A DNA stretch of 64,000 bases from Actinoalloteichus fjordicus (GTDB lineage Bacteria; Actinomycetota; Actinomycetes; Mycobacteriales; Pseudonocardiaceae): the NCBI RefSeq assembly GCF_001941625.1, contig NZ_CP016076.1:2418001-2482000 (forward strand). Reading direction: 5' to 3'. The first letter of the stretch is position 1; each line of letters opens with the position of its first letter. This document shows positions 17,925 to 27,306 of the stretch, in pieces. The translations under genes and the position numbers were made by a program. The notes under the pieces are model-generated. The model was not told the DNA's origin. It ran no database searches and saw nothing but the letters and a program-made list of their open reading frames with translations.

Positions 17925-18294
17925 GTTGATGGTCGACAGGGCCGGGTCCGGGAGGGCCCGGCCCTGTCGTGTCTGCTCTCGGCAGCCGGTCGGCGTCCCG
18001 AGCCTGCGGATTGTGTAGTCCCGCCCGTCCTTGAGTTCCGCCTGCGCTGCGCCGAGTCTGCGCCGAGTCTCGGACGCCGGAAAGTCTGCGGGTCCGAGGT
18101 CCGTCGTCCCACGGTCGCAGCCTCCTCCGCTCGGTGCGCCGGTGCCTCGTCCCGAGTGGACACTCCGCACCTGCGGCCGCGGGCCGAGGCGAGGTCGTCG
18201 ACGTGCCGCCGGCCTGCTCCGCGACGGGACTGCTGCGTGGCCGAGGCGACGGCCCGGCCGACCCGCCCGAGCGCACGAGGACGCGGCCTGCTGA
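17925..18294. other. Intergenic region between convergent genes
   Basis: The terminator at 17935-17968 is the only recognisable element. The remaining ~325 bases show no coding frame with family resemblance. Confidence 0.4.
17935..17968 (+). terminator. Terminator of the ketoreductase-DUF1772 operon
   Basis: Perfect 12-bp stem GACAGGGCCGGG (17935-17946) with its complement at 17957-17968 and a 10-base loop, starting ten bases after the stop codon. Confidence 0.8.
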
Positions 18295-19776
18295 TCAGAC
18301 GCCGGTGGTCGCAGGCGTCGTCGTCCCGGCCGTGGGCGGAACCTCTGACCACAATGAGTCGAGGCCCTGTCTGCGAGGCCGAATCAGCTCCAACAGCGGC
18401 CCCGTGATCGCGGTAGTGATCAGGGTCATCACCAGCAACGCGGCGAACAGGTCGGTCGAGATCACGCCGAGGGACAGGCCCAGCTGGAGGACGATGATCT
18501 CGGTCAGACCCCGGCAGTTCATCATCACGCCCAGCGCGAGCGAGGACCGCCGATCGGTGCCGACCGCCAACGCGGGCAGCACCACCCCGAGGAACTTCCC
18601 GCCCATCGCGACAGTCAACACGAGGAGCATGATCAGCCACCCCGCGCCCGAGGCGGCGTCCCAGAGGTTCGTGCTCAGGCCGATGCCCGCGAAGAACACC
18701 GGCAGCATCAACCAGTGTGTCGGGCCCGCGAGCCGGAACCCGAACTCCTCGGCGCCTCTCGAGCCTCGGGGAGTGACCACGCCCGCGAGAAACGCGCCGA
18801 AGATCGCCTCGATGCCGATCATCGCGGTGACGCCTGCGGACAGCAGCACGAGCATCAGGATGGCGACCATCAGCATCGGCTTGCGGTCCGGCTGCGCGTC
18901 GGCGTGCCGAGCGAGCCGCGCCATCAGCGGGCGAACCCCCCACCACATCACGGCGGCATAGACCGCCGAGAGCAGCACGGTGGCCCCCACACCGCCGAGC
19001 GAGTCGCCGTTCACGCCCGCCACGACCAGTGCGAGCAGACACCACGCGGTGACGTCCTCGATTCCCGCCGTCGCCATGCCGAGCGCGCCGATACCGGTGT
19101 CCTTCAGCCTGCGGTCCTTGAGGATCCTCGCGAGCACCGGGAAGGCGGGGACGCTCAGCGCCACGCCGAGGAACACCGCATAGGGACCGGTGCCCGTGCC
19201 CTCGGGGCGCAGGCCTGCCAGCGGCCACAGCGCGAGGGCCACTCCACAGAGGAACGGAACGGCGATGCCCGCGTGACCCGCGACCAGCGCGGTGCCTGCA
19301 TTGCCTTTGAGCAGCGCGAACGGTAGTTCGCGGCCGACCTCGAACATGAAGAAGATGACACCGAGCTGGCCGATGGCGGTGAGGAAGAACTGCACGTCCG
19401 GCGGAAAGAGGACCTCGGCGACAGACGGAGCCAGCATCCCCAGCACGGTGGGGCCCAACAACAGGCCTGCGGTGATCTCCCCGATGACCCTCGGCTGGCT
19501 CAGGCGGACGGCCAGGGAGCCCGCCAGTTGGGTGGCGACCACGATGACCGTGCAGGCGATGAGCACCATGCCCAGCACGTCGTGCAACGGTGCCACGACG
19601 TGTCCGGCCGTCTCACCGGCGCCTGTCTGCCTGCCTGTCCACTCCGTGCGCCCCTGGATGAGGGCGAACGCGGCGATCGAGGACGGGACGACGAAGAGAA
19701 GGTAGATCAACAGACGTCGCCGATCACGGTGACGTCCGTTCGGCGGCCCGTCGTGCCGAGCCTGAACTGAGGACAT
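18295..19776 (-). CDS. Cation/proton antiporter (CPA2, Kef/NapA-like)
   Basis: 493 residues with about 12 membrane helices and the Na_H_Exchanger fold: RVIGEITAGLLLGPTVLG, LGVIFFMFEVGRELPF, and GIEDVTAWCLLAL containing the acidic pair region, then GLTEIIVLQLGLSLG. There is no C-terminal TrkA-N nucleotide domain. ATG 19776 has a weak GGAG upstream. The frame is open for over 250 codons further, but that part overlaps the methyltransferase on the same strand and is not coding. It may protect the producer from ion or pH stress caused by the product; that role is inferred. Confidence 0.88.
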   Translation of the reverse strand: MSSVQARHDGPPNGRHRDRRRLLIYLLFVVPSSIAAFALIQGRTEWTGRQTGAGETAGHVVAPLHDVLGMVLIACTVIVVATQLAGSLAVRLSQPRVIGEITAGLLLGPTVLGMLAPSVAEVLFPPDVQFFLTAIGQLGVIFFMFEVGRELPFALLKGNAGTALVAGHAGIAVPFLCGVALALWPLAGLRPEGTGTGPYAVFLGVALSVPAFPVLARILKDRRLKDTGIGALGMATAGIEDVTAWCLLALVVAGVNGDSLGGVGATVLLSAVYAAVMWWGVRPLMARLARHADAQPDRKPMLMVAILMLVLLSAGVTAMIGIEAIFGAFLAGVVTPRGSRGAEEFGFRLAGPTHWLMLPVFFAGIGLSTNLWDAASGAGWLIMLLVLTVAMGGKFLGVVLPALAVGTDRRSSLALGVMMNCRGLTEIIVLQLGLSLGVISTDLFAALLVMTLITTAITGPLLELIRPRRQGLDSLWSEVPPTAGTTTPATTGV

Positions 19777-19824
19777 GACGCAAGCTCCTGACGGATCGCT
19801 CCGGACAGACGTACTGAGACAGAG

Positions 19825-19858
19825 TTCCGGGCCCGCCGATGACCTGGCGGGCCCGGAA
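19825..19858 (-). terminator. Terminator of the O-methyltransferase gene
   Basis: Perfect 13-bp stem TTCCGGGCCCGCC (19825-19837) with 19846-19858 and an 8-base loop, about 20 bases past the methyltransferase stop. It separates that gene from the antiporter. Confidence 0.8.
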
Positions 19859-19877
19859 ACGGGTGACGCTGACGGAG

Positions 19878-20909
19878 TCAGGCCGCCTTGTGTCCGATGA
19901 CAAGTGTGACGTCGTGCCCGAGCGAGAGGTGGCTGACGGTCGCGAAACCGGCGTCCGTCAGCCACTCGACGCACTCTTCGAGTCGGTAGCCGGTGCCGTG
20001 CGGTGTCATGAGCTGAAGGTTGAGGCTCGTGACGAGGTTGCGCAGGTAGCCTTCCTCGCCCTCTACGATGATCGGGTCCCAGATCAGGAACGCGCCGCCG
20101 GGCTTCAGCGCTGCGAAAGCGTTGGCCAGCAGCTGCCGTCGCTGCGCGTCCTCCCAGTCGATCAGCGAGTGACCGATCATCATGACCTCGGCCTCGGGGA
20201 TCGAGGCGAAGAAGTCGCCGCCTTCGAACCGCACCGTCCCCGTGGTGCCGAGCGTGACCATGTGCTCGTCGAAGGCGGGCCGCAACTGGGGGAGGTCCAG
20301 CACCGTGCCGTCCAGATGGGGATGGGCCTGGACGAGTTGGGCCAGGACGTTGCCCCGACAGCCGCCGAGTTCGACGACGAGGGTCCGGGCGGACCAGTCG
20401 AACCGCTCGATCAGCGCGGGGATCAGCGGCTTGCTGGCCGCCTCTGCCATCCCGATGAAGTCGACGCGCTTCTCGTCGCTCTCGTAAAGCTGCTCGAACA
20501 TGGCGTCGCCCGTGTAGGTCGCGGCCTGCGGCCGTCCCGTGCGCAGCGCCTCGGCGAGCCTGCCCCACGCCGGGTACATCACCCGGTTGGCCATGTGCAG
20601 CAGACCGCCCATGTACTCGTCATGACTGGGGACGAGGAAGAACTCGGCGGCCTGGCTGTTGCGGAAGACGTCGTCGTCGCGGTCGAGCATCCCGAGCTCG
20701 ACGAGCGCATCCAGGAAGTGCCCGGTGCCGCGCGCGTGCAGGCCGAGCCGCTCGCGGATGACGGGCTCGGTGGCAGGTGCCTCGGCCAGCAGATCGAACA
20801 GGCCCACCTCCAGCCCGGCGAGCACCATCTTCGACGGCTGGAACGCCATCGCCTTGTCCAGGAAGTGACGCGGATGCGGCCGGGTCGCCGGTTCCAGATG
20901 AGTCGTCAT
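19878..20909 (-). CDS. SAM-dependent O-methyltransferase (acetylserotonin-MT-like)
   Basis: 343 residues. An N-terminal winged-helix dimerisation region (about 20-95, VGLFDLLAEAPATEPVIRE) is followed by the Rossmann methyltransferase domain. SAM motif I is LVVELGGCRGNVLAQL, followed by LDLPQLRPAF and GHSLIDWEDAQ, which carries the family's catalytic region; the typical HxLHDW is changed to HSLIDW. ATG 20909 follows GAAGGAC. It probably methylates a phenolic or carboxylic oxygen of the polyketide. It is related to the methyltransferase at 23110. Regiochemistry unknown. Confidence 0.9.
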   Translation of the reverse strand: MTTHLEPATRPHPRHFLDKAMAFQPSKMVLAGLEVGLFDLLAEAPATEPVIRERLGLHARGTGHFLDALVELGMLDRDDDVFRNSQAAEFFLVPSHDEYMGGLLHMANRVMYPAWGRLAEALRTGRPQAATYTGDAMFEQLYESDEKRVDFIGMAEAASKPLIPALIERFDWSARTLVVELGGCRGNVLAQLVQAHPHLDGTVLDLPQLRPAFDEHMVTLGTTGTVRFEGGDFFASIPEAEVMMIGHSLIDWEDAQRRQLLANAFAALKPGGAFLIWDPIIVEGEEGYLRNLVTSLNLQLMTPHGTGYRLEECVEWLTDAGFATVSHLSLGHDVTLVIGHKAA

Positions 20910-21044
20910 GTCCGTCCTTCTCGGTAACTGTCGTCACCCGGAGTCGTGGGTGCGCCGTGGGCGTCGTCCGGTCTGCCGGGCAGGCAGGCGGGCACGTCGG
21001 GCCGAGCCGCGTGCGGGGGGTCTCGGAGGTTCGGCGGTGGGCGG

Positions 21045-21072
21045 GCCGAGGCCTGCGGCGAACGGCCTCGGC
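21045..21072 (-). terminator. Hairpin between the long FAD monooxygenase and the methyltransferase
   Basis: Perfect 9-bp stem GCCGAGGCC (21045-21053) with 21064-21072 and a 10-base loop, in the 316-base gap downstream of the monooxygenase stop. The rest of the gap holds no recognisable gene. Confidence 0.5.
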
Positions 21073-21225
21073 GAACGGCTTTCATCGAACGGGCGGCGAC
21101 GCGGACGGCCCGACCGCCGGACCTCCAGACAGGTCCGGCGTCGGCCGTGATCGTCCGGGGAAGGCGTCGTCGGCCGCTCGCGACAGCCGCCCGCGTCGCA
21201 GCAGAATGCCTCGCGGCGGCTGCCT

Positions 21226-22851
21226 TCAGCTCTTCTCGTCGGGATCGAGACCTGCGGCCAGCGCCAGTGCGGCGGCCAGGGCCCGGTCCGCGTCCTCGGC
21301 GGGTTCCTGCTGCCGCCAGGCGACGAAGGCGTCCGGCCTGACGAGCACCGCACCCTCCGGTCCGACGCCGTAGGCCTGCGCCCAGTCCCGGCCGTCGGGG
21401 ATCAGATCGCCGTCCTGGCCGATCACCTCGCAGCGCAGCGGGACGCCGAGCTGCTTGGCGACGCGGTCGGCCGCCTCGGGCCATCCGCTGGTGCGGGAGC
21501 CGGTCAGCAGGACGAACTCGTCCCAGAACAGGTCCACGGTGGAGATCCGCTCGCCGTCCCGCCGGAGCCAGACGTGCGGGGCCCGGGTGCCGGGAGCACC
21601 GGTGAGGGTGAGCTTCGGCGAGAGCACCCTGGCATCCTGATCGACCCCCACGATCGAGGTGGACTTGTAGCGGTAGCCCAGGGTGATGATGACGTCGTCC
21701 ACCATGAGGGCCCTGGTCTCGTCGTCGGCGTATCCGTGGCGAATGCGATTGCGGACCATCGCCTGCTCGGCCATGGCCTCGCCCACCCTGCGCCGCTCGG
21801 CGTCGTAAGTCTCCAGTAGCGCGTCCCCGCTGACCCCCTTGAGCACCGAGGCCAGTTTCCAGGCCAGATTGTGGGCGTCGTGGATGCCGGTGTTGGCACC
21901 GAATCCGCCTGCGGGCGGGTGCAGGTGCGCCGCGTCGCCCGCCAGGAAGACCCGCCCTCGGCGGAAGGTCTCCGCGACGAGCTGGGCGCCCTGCCACGGC
22001 ACCTTGTCCATGATCTCCACGTGGAGGTCGTCCTTGCCCGCGGCGGTGCGCACGATCTCGATGCACCGCTCGTCGGTGAAGTCCTCCGGCTTCTCACCCT
22101 GGTCGGGGTGGTAGAGCGGCGCGGCCAGCCACGGGTCGCAGCCGTGCAGCCGCGACAGGCCCATCAGGGTGCCGGGAGCGGCGGTGGCGTAGCAGAGGAT
22201 GAACTTGCGATCCTTGAGCAGCGCCTCCAGTTCCGGCGCACGGAAATAGATGCTCAAGGCGTTGAAGACGGTGCCCCGGCCCTCGCGCTCGACACCGAGG
22301 GTGGTCCTGGTCCGACTGTTCGCCCCGTCGGCGCCGATCAGGTAATCGGCACGCACGGTGGTGCGGGCACCCGTGGCGAGGTCTTCGACGATCGCGGTGA
22401 CCCCGTCGTCGTCCTGTTCGAACGAGTGCAGTGCGGTGTTGAACCGCACGTCAGAGCCGTTGTCCTTGGCGATGTCGACCAGCACCCGCTCGTAGCGGTC
22501 CTGGCCGCAGCCCATCACCCGCTCCGGGCTGATGTCCGGTCCGTCGAGCGACGGAGACTCCAGCACCACCGCGTCGTCGATCTCGGCGAAGGTGTTGACC
22601 TGGATGATGCCGCCCTCGAAATACGGATGCGAGTCGCCCATCTCCAGGGCGCGCACCGTCTCGTGGAAGCCTGCGGCGCGGAACAGCTCCATGGTCCTCG
22701 CCTGGAGGCCGGGCGCACGCGGCAGTCGGGAGGTGCCGTCCCGCTTTTCGACCAGCATCGTCTTGATGCCATGGCGCCCTAAGAAGAGGGCGGAGGACAG
22801 GCCCACCGGGCCACCGCCCACGATCAGCACCGGGATCTTCACGTCATACAT
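21226..22851 (-). CDS. Aromatic polyketide FAD monooxygenase (PgaE/RdmE type, with thioredoxin-like tail)
   Basis: 541 residues, the full length of the polyketide hydroxylase class. Domain order: FAD domain (VLIVGGGPVGLSSALFLG), middle domain with YLIGADGANSRTR, flavin motif VFLAGDAAHLHPPAGGFGAN, and from about residue 400 the C-terminal thioredoxin-like domain ending in DGRDWAQAYGVGPEGAVLVR. Related enzymes hydroxylate angucyclines or, in polycyclic-xanthone pathways, drive the Baeyer-Villiger-type rearrangement to a xanthone. ATG 22851 follows GAGGAAA. Paralogue at 24420. Which reaction it performs is unknown. Confidence 0.93.
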   Translation of the reverse strand: MYDVKIPVLIVGGGPVGLSSALFLGRHGIKTMLVEKRDGTSRLPRAPGLQARTMELFRAAGFHETVRALEMGDSHPYFEGGIIQVNTFAEIDDAVVLESPSLDGPDISPERVMGCGQDRYERVLVDIAKDNGSDVRFNTALHSFEQDDDGVTAIVEDLATGARTTVRADYLIGADGANSRTRTTLGVEREGRGTVFNALSIYFRAPELEALLKDRKFILCYATAAPGTLMGLSRLHGCDPWLAAPLYHPDQGEKPEDFTDERCIEIVRTAAGKDDLHVEIMDKVPWQGAQLVAETFRRGRVFLAGDAAHLHPPAGGFGANTGIHDAHNLAWKLASVLKGVSGDALLETYDAERRRVGEAMAEQAMVRNRIRHGYADDETRALMVDDVIITLGYRYKSTSIVGVDQDARVLSPKLTLTGAPGTRAPHVWLRRDGERISTVDLFWDEFVLLTGSRTSGWPEAADRVAKQLGVPLRCEVIGQDGDLIPDGRDWAQAYGVGPEGAVLVRPDAFVAWRQQEPAEDADRALAAALALAAGLDPDEKS

Positions 22852-23109
22852 GCCCGTTTCCTCTGTTCGAGATCCAGCGGGACAGGGTCGAGGCCGCCCG
22901 CGCGACCCCGAGAACGCGGCCACACCATCGGGTGACCTCGATGCAGGATTACTGATGCGACCTCGAATATCTCTGAACTCGAGAGCAGGTCTGCTGCCCG
23001 GCCTGCGCCTCGAACGTGTCTTGAGTGTGCCTCCAACCGATGGTGTGAGGCTCGACGCGAAATCGGAATGGCAGCCTCGCCATCCGCCGTCGGAAAAGGA
23101 GTCGTGCGA
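22852..23109. promoter_or_regulatory. Divergent promoter region of FAD monooxygenase and O-methyltransferase
   Basis: 258 bases between divergent genes. Contains repeated TCGA-type heptads (22867, 22888, 22938, 22963, 22979), including GACCTCGA twice, 25 bases apart (22934, 22959). SARP proteins bind TCGAGxx direct repeats, but the spacing here is not the canonical 11 or 22 bases, so this is only a candidate site. Confidence 0.3.
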
Positions 23110-24117
23110 ATGACGAGCACAGCCCCGGACACCAGCACTCCGGCAGGCCTCATCCGTCTCGGCAATGCGTTCTGTGACGCGAAGGCGTTATTGACCGCGG
23201 TAGACCTCGATCTGTTCAGTCTGCTGCGCAAGGGTCCCGCGACCGTGGAGGAGATCCGGTCGGCGCTGGACCTGCACGGCCGCGGACTGTCGGACTTCCT
23301 GCAACTGCTGGTCGCACTCGGACTTCTGGACCGCGAGGGCGACCGCTACCGCAACGCCGAAGGCGCCGACCGTCACCTCGTGCGTGGCGAGAAGGGCTAC
23401 GTCGGCGGCTTCATGCTGCGTTCCGACCGCAACCTGTACCCGGCCTGGGGCAAGCTGGCCGAGGGGCTGCGGACCGGGCGGCCTCAGTCGGTCGGCGACT
23501 TCGACGCGGTGCTGGCCAACCCGAAGTTCCTGGCCCAGTTCGTGCACATGATGGACGCCTTGACCCATGTCCTCGGCCCGGAGCTGATCGAGCGCATCGA
23601 CTTCACGCCTTATCAGTCGATCCTGGACATCGGCGGGTGCCGCGGCAACATGGCGGGCCAGATCGTGAAGGCCAACCCGCACCTGGTCGGCCATGTCTTC
23701 GACATGCCGCAGATGGAGCAGTTCTTCGACAAGCACATGGCGGAGTACGGCGTCACCGGCCGGGTGCACTTCCACGGCGGCAGCTTCTTCGAACAGGACC
23801 TGCCGAAGGCAGACCTGGTGATGCTGGGCCACGTCCTGCACGACTGGGACCGCGACCAGCGGGAGTTCCTGGTCAACGCGGCATACAAGGCGTTGAATCC
23901 CGGCGGAACGCTGCTCGTCTACGACCGGATGCTCGACGACGATCCTCGGCACGTCGAGAACCTGGTGATCAGCCTCGACATGCTGCTGGTCACCGACGGC
24001 GGCTCCGAGTACGCGGTCTCCGAACTGCGCGGACACGCTGAGAAGGCGGGCTTCACGTCGATCACCGACGAGCCCTTCAGCGATTTCGACACGCTGCTCA
24101 TCGCGAAGAAGAAGTAG
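23110..24117 (+). CDS. SAM-dependent O-methyltransferase
   Basis: 335 residues. N-terminal winged-helix dimerisation domain (VDLDLFSLLRKGPATVEEIR), SAM motif I ILDIGGCRGNMAGQI, VFDMPQMEQFF, and the typical GHVLHDWDRDQ with the catalytic histidine region intact. ATG 23110 follows AAAGGAG. It is divergent from the long monooxygenase gene and related to the methyltransferase at 19878. Likely methylates a phenolic oxygen of the polyketide. A hairpin lies just downstream. Confidence 0.92.
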   Translation: MTSTAPDTSTPAGLIRLGNAFCDAKALLTAVDLDLFSLLRKGPATVEEIRSALDLHGRGLSDFLQLLVALGLLDREGDRYRNAEGADRHLVRGEKGYVGGFMLRSDRNLYPAWGKLAEGLRTGRPQSVGDFDAVLANPKFLAQFVHMMDALTHVLGPELIERIDFTPYQSILDIGGCRGNMAGQIVKANPHLVGHVFDMPQMEQFFDKHMAEYGVTGRVHFHGGSFFEQDLPKADLVMLGHVLHDWDRDQREFLVNAAYKALNPGGTLLVYDRMLDDDPRHVENLVISLDMLLVTDGGSEYAVSELRGHAEKAGFTSITDEPFSDFDTLLIAKKK

Positions 24118-24419
24118 CGGCAGGCCGCTTGCCCCGCGCCGCCGTGGCCGTGCCTGGCGGCGCGCGGCTGTGCGGCCTTGCCGCCGTGTGCGGCCTCGGG
24201 GGAGCGGCGTGGCAATGGGGGGCGGCGGTGGCGTGCGGACGGTCGTCTCGTCCGCACGTCCTCGGCCACGCCGACTCCCGCCGGTGCACTCGTCCGCCGC
24301 TGCGGTCCGGCCGACGCGGCGGCGGACCGAGGGACCAGTACCGACAAGGACCGCGGAGCAGCCGTGTTCCCCGAGGGCTCCGCGTCATCGACGACGGACT
24401 CAGACGAAAGGCAGCTGGC
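24118..24419. other. Intergenic region with hairpin
   Basis: Apart from the hairpin at 24135-24164 no element or gene was recognised in these 302 GC-rich bases before the next monooxygenase. Confidence 0.35.
24135..24164 (+). terminator. Hairpin after the O-methyltransferase
   Basis: Perfect 9-bp stem CGCGCCGCC (24135-24143) with 24156-24164 and a 12-base loop, 18 bases after the stop. Confidence 0.5.
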
Positions 24420-26018
24420 ATGACGACACCTGACGAGCGGGTACCGGTGCTGATCGTGGGCGGGGCACTGGCGGGCCTGTCGACCGCGGTCTTCCTCGCC
24501 TCGCACGGGGTGAAGGCGCTCGTGGTGGAGCGACACCCCGACACCCTCCTGCATCCCCGCGCACGGGGGATCAATCCCCGCACCGTGGAGACCTTCCGGC
24601 AGGTGGGGCTCGAAGCCACGCTGCGTGCCGAGGCGAGCATGAACGCCGACTTCGGCTCCCTGCCGATGCTCCGGGCGGAGACGTTGGCGGGTCGGGAGAT
24701 CTTCTCCGGGCCTGCCGACCAGCCCGATCCCAGCGGTGACGTCAGCCCCACCACCTGGGTGCCCATCGACCAGGATCGACTGGAGCACGTCCTGCGGGCC
24801 AAGGCCGTGGAGCTGGGGGCCGAGCTGCGGTTCGCCACCGAGGCCGTCTCGCATCACCAGGACGCCGACGGGGTGTCCGTGGTGCTGCTCGACCGCGAGA
24901 CGGGGCGGCAGCGCACCGTCCGGGCCGACTACCTGGTGGCCGCCGACGGCGGTCGCAGCCCGTTGCGGGAGGCGCTGGGCATCGGCGTGCAGGGGCCCGG
25001 CATGTTCGCCACGACCCTGTCGGTGCTGTTCGAGGCGGACCTGACGCAGGCGTTACGCGGTCGGCGATTCGGCATGTCCTACCTGGACAAGCCGCATCCG
25101 CAGACGGTGATCTACCCGCACGACGGCGAGCGGCGGTGGATCTTCGCGACCCGCATCCCCGAGGGCCGGGTCCTGGAGGAGATGACCGACGATGAGTTTC
25201 GCACGTTGATCAAAGCCGCCATCGGGCTGGACGACGTCGACGTCACGATCCTCGCGCAACTGCCTGCGGGCGGCGTGAAGGCGCTGCGATTCGACCTCGG
25301 TGCGCAGGTCGCTCAGCGGTATCGGGCGGGTCGGATCTTCCTCGTCGGCGACGCGGCACACCTCGTGCCACCGACCGGCGGCTTCGGCGCCAGCCTGGGC
25401 ATCCAGGACGCGCACAACCTGGCCTGGAAGCTGGCCGCCGTGCTGGACGGCAGTGCCGCGCCCGTCCTGTTGGAGACCTACGAGCGTGAGCGGCAGGCCG
25501 TCGCGTTCCTCACCTTCCGACAGTCCCTGGCGCTGATGCACGACCGGACCGGCGACGACGCGGACAAGGATCACTCCGCCGACTACGGGGCCACCGTCTT
25601 CGGTTATCGCTACGACGACGGGGCGCCCGTCGCGCCGAGCGACCTGACCGGTCAGCCGGGCACCCGTGCCCCGCATGTCGTCCTCACCGACGGCGCGGCC
25701 GAATCCTCGTCGCTGGATCTGTTCGGTGCGTCGTTCGTCCTGCTCACCTCGGGTGCGGGGGACTGGGCTGAGGCCGGGGCGAAGGCCTCGGCACGGACCG
25801 GTGTCGCGCTGTCGGCCCACGTCGTCGACGGGACGGACTCCGATCTGCGCAGCGTCGCGGGCGGATTCGCCGCCGCCTATGGCATCGAGGGCGGCGGGGC
25901 GGTCCTGGTGCGACCCGACGGGTTCGTCGCCTGGCGGGCCGAGGCGTCCAGCGCCACGGCCGAGGACGAGCTGACTGCGGCGCTGCTGGCGGCGACCGCG
26001 CGTACCGACGTCGGCTGA
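24420..26018 (+). CDS. Aromatic polyketide FAD monooxygenase (long type)
   Basis: 532 residues. FAD motif PVLIVGGALAGLSTAVFLA (the GGxxxGLS form common in aklavinone-hydroxylase-like enzymes), RARGINPRTVETF, YLVAADGGRSPLR, IFLVGDAAHLVPPTGGFGAS, and a C-terminal thioredoxin-like domain ending GGAVLVRPDGFVAWR. It is a paralogue of 21226 but clearly diverged, so probably a different site or step. ATG 24420 follows GAAAGG. It converges on the membrane gene at 26482 across a strong hairpin. Reaction inferred as ring hydroxylation or oxidative rearrangement. Confidence 0.93.
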   Translation: MTTPDERVPVLIVGGALAGLSTAVFLASHGVKALVVERHPDTLLHPRARGINPRTVETFRQVGLEATLRAEASMNADFGSLPMLRAETLAGREIFSGPADQPDPSGDVSPTTWVPIDQDRLEHVLRAKAVELGAELRFATEAVSHHQDADGVSVVLLDRETGRQRTVRADYLVAADGGRSPLREALGIGVQGPGMFATTLSVLFEADLTQALRGRRFGMSYLDKPHPQTVIYPHDGERRWIFATRIPEGRVLEEMTDDEFRTLIKAAIGLDDVDVTILAQLPAGGVKALRFDLGAQVAQRYRAGRIFLVGDAAHLVPPTGGFGASLGIQDAHNLAWKLAAVLDGSAAPVLLETYERERQAVAFLTFRQSLALMHDRTGDDADKDHSADYGATVFGYRYDDGAPVAPSDLTGQPGTRAPHVVLTDGAAESSSLDLFGASFVLLTSGAGDWAEAGAKASARTGVALSAHVVDGTDSDLRSVAGGFAAAYGIEGGGAVLVRPDGFVAWRAEASSATAEDELTAALLAATARTDVG

Positions 26019-26481
26019 GGCTCGCCGACGGCCCGCGCGGCAGGCTCGGTGGACGAGCGGGTGACGACGGTCGACTGCCTGCGTCGAGGGCAGGCGCGTC
26101 GTCGACTGCCCTCGACATCCGGGAGGCCGTCGGCCCGGTGCGCGCCCTGGTCTGCGCGAGCAGATCGGGCAGACGTTCGCCGGGCCGCCGTGGGCCGGCG
26201 AGATCCTGGCCCGCGCGAGGCGCCCGACCGGATTGCGGCGGCAGACTCCGTGGTCGCCCTCGGTGCCGGGGCGGCGACCCGGCCGGTATGGATCACCTGC
26301 CCCGAGATGACCGCGCACGCACGCGCACCGGCGAACCGTGCCGTGCCCGCCGCCGCAGACCGGCGACGCCCCCGGCCGAGCGCCGTCTGAATGACGGAGC
26401 GCCGTGACGAACGACGAAGCGCGGTGGTCCGTGGCGGACCACCGCGCTCCGCCTTCGCGGGGGAGACGGGATGAGACGGGC
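26019..26481. other. Intergenic region between convergent genes
   Basis: 463 bases with the bidirectional hairpin at 26418-26448 as the only recognised element. Open frames here resemble no family. Confidence 0.4.
26418..26448. terminator. Bidirectional hairpin terminator
   Basis: Perfect 14-bp stem (26418-26431 with 26435-26448) with a 3-base loop, between a rightward monooxygenase and a leftward membrane-protein gene. Confidence 0.8.
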
Positions 26482-27096
26482 TCAGCCGAGGGCCGCGAGG
26501 CGGCGCCCTTCGAAGCGGGCGGCGAGGAGGTAGCCGCCGCCACCGGCGATGGCCAGCACCCAGAAGGGGCCCGGCCCGGTGAGGAAGAGCGCGGCGGTGG
26601 AGATGAGCGCGAGCCAGCTGCCGAGGGAGTAGTGCAGGACATTGCGGCGGACGGCGCCCTCGGCGATGTTGATCATGCCGACGATGAACACGGCGCCGAT
26701 GGGGAAGAGGGAGTTCTCGACGTCCGAAGGCAGGTCGACGTTACTCGTCAGACCCGTGATGGCGAGGGTGACGGCGATGAAGCCGGTGCCCCAGGCGCTG
26801 CCGATGAGCTTCTCTCCTGCGATGACGTCCGGGGTGGCGCCGCGCTGGGCGAGCTTGCCTCCGATGAGGGAGCCCGCCACGCCGGGCACGATGCCCATCG
26901 CGAGCAGGACGAAGGGTAACCAGCCAGGCAGGTTCACCAGGGGATCGTCGCCCGCGGACAAGGCGAAGGCGCCGTAGCCGAACACGAAGGCGAAGGCGAA
27001 GCTCATGTACGGGCGACGGCTGTCGATCGGGTTGGGGCCGGGGACGCTCGCGGCGTCGCCTGCAGCGGAGGTCGTAGCGGCGGTCGAGTCGTTCAT
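26482..27096 (-). CDS. Multi-spanning membrane protein of unknown function
   Basis: 204 residues with about six hydrophobic helices (YMSFAFAFVFGYGAFAL; WLPFVLLAMGIVPGVAG; GFIAVTLAITGL; LFPIGAVFIVGMINIAEGAV; LALISTAALFLTG; FWVLAIAGGGGYLL). No family was recognised. ATG 27096 follows GGAGACTC. It is the last gene of the leftward MFS/NmrA/A-B-barrel/GMC series, 210 bases after the GMC gene, and ends before a bidirectional terminator. Its position suggests a link with export or with the GMC oxidase; nothing more can be said. Confidence 0.75.
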   Translation of the reverse strand: MNDSTAATTSAAGDAASVPGPNPIDSRRPYMSFAFAFVFGYGAFALSAGDDPLVNLPGWLPFVLLAMGIVPGVAGSLIGGKLAQRGATPDVIAGEKLIGSAWGTGFIAVTLAITGLTSNVDLPSDVENSLFPIGAVFIVGMINIAEGAVRRNVLHYSLGSWLALISTAALFLTGPGPFWVLAIAGGGGYLLAARFEGRRLAALG

Positions 27097-27306
27097 GGTG
27101 AGTCTCCGGTCGGGCTCTCGTCGACTGGGCATGGGTCGGGTGACTGCACGGTGAGGAAACGGGAGGCGGCAGGGATCTGCTCCGCGCCCGTGACGCCCGC
27201 GCGGGGTGATACGCGGCGCTCAGGGATCAGTCGTCGGTCGGGCTCCCCTCGTCAGATCGCGCCCGAGACGTCGCCGAGGAGCGCGGCCGCCTCGTCGAGC
27301 GATCGG

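Noticed and set aside
18295-20568. A 757-codon frame suggesting a larger antiporter
   Set aside because: The N-terminal ~260 codons overlap the methyltransferase on the same strand in another frame and cross a terminator hairpin; the antiporter domain starts at 19776.
22867-22985. TCGA-type heptads as SARP binding boxes
   Set aside because: Spacing (21, 25, 16 bases) does not fit the 11- or 22-base register of known SARP sites; TCGA is also common in such DNA. Kept only as a low-confidence regulatory region.
24420-24500. Possible defective FAD site (GGALAG instead of GGGPAG) in the long monooxygenase
   Set aside because: The GGxxxGLS form is normal for part of this hydroxylase family, and the other flavin motifs are intact.
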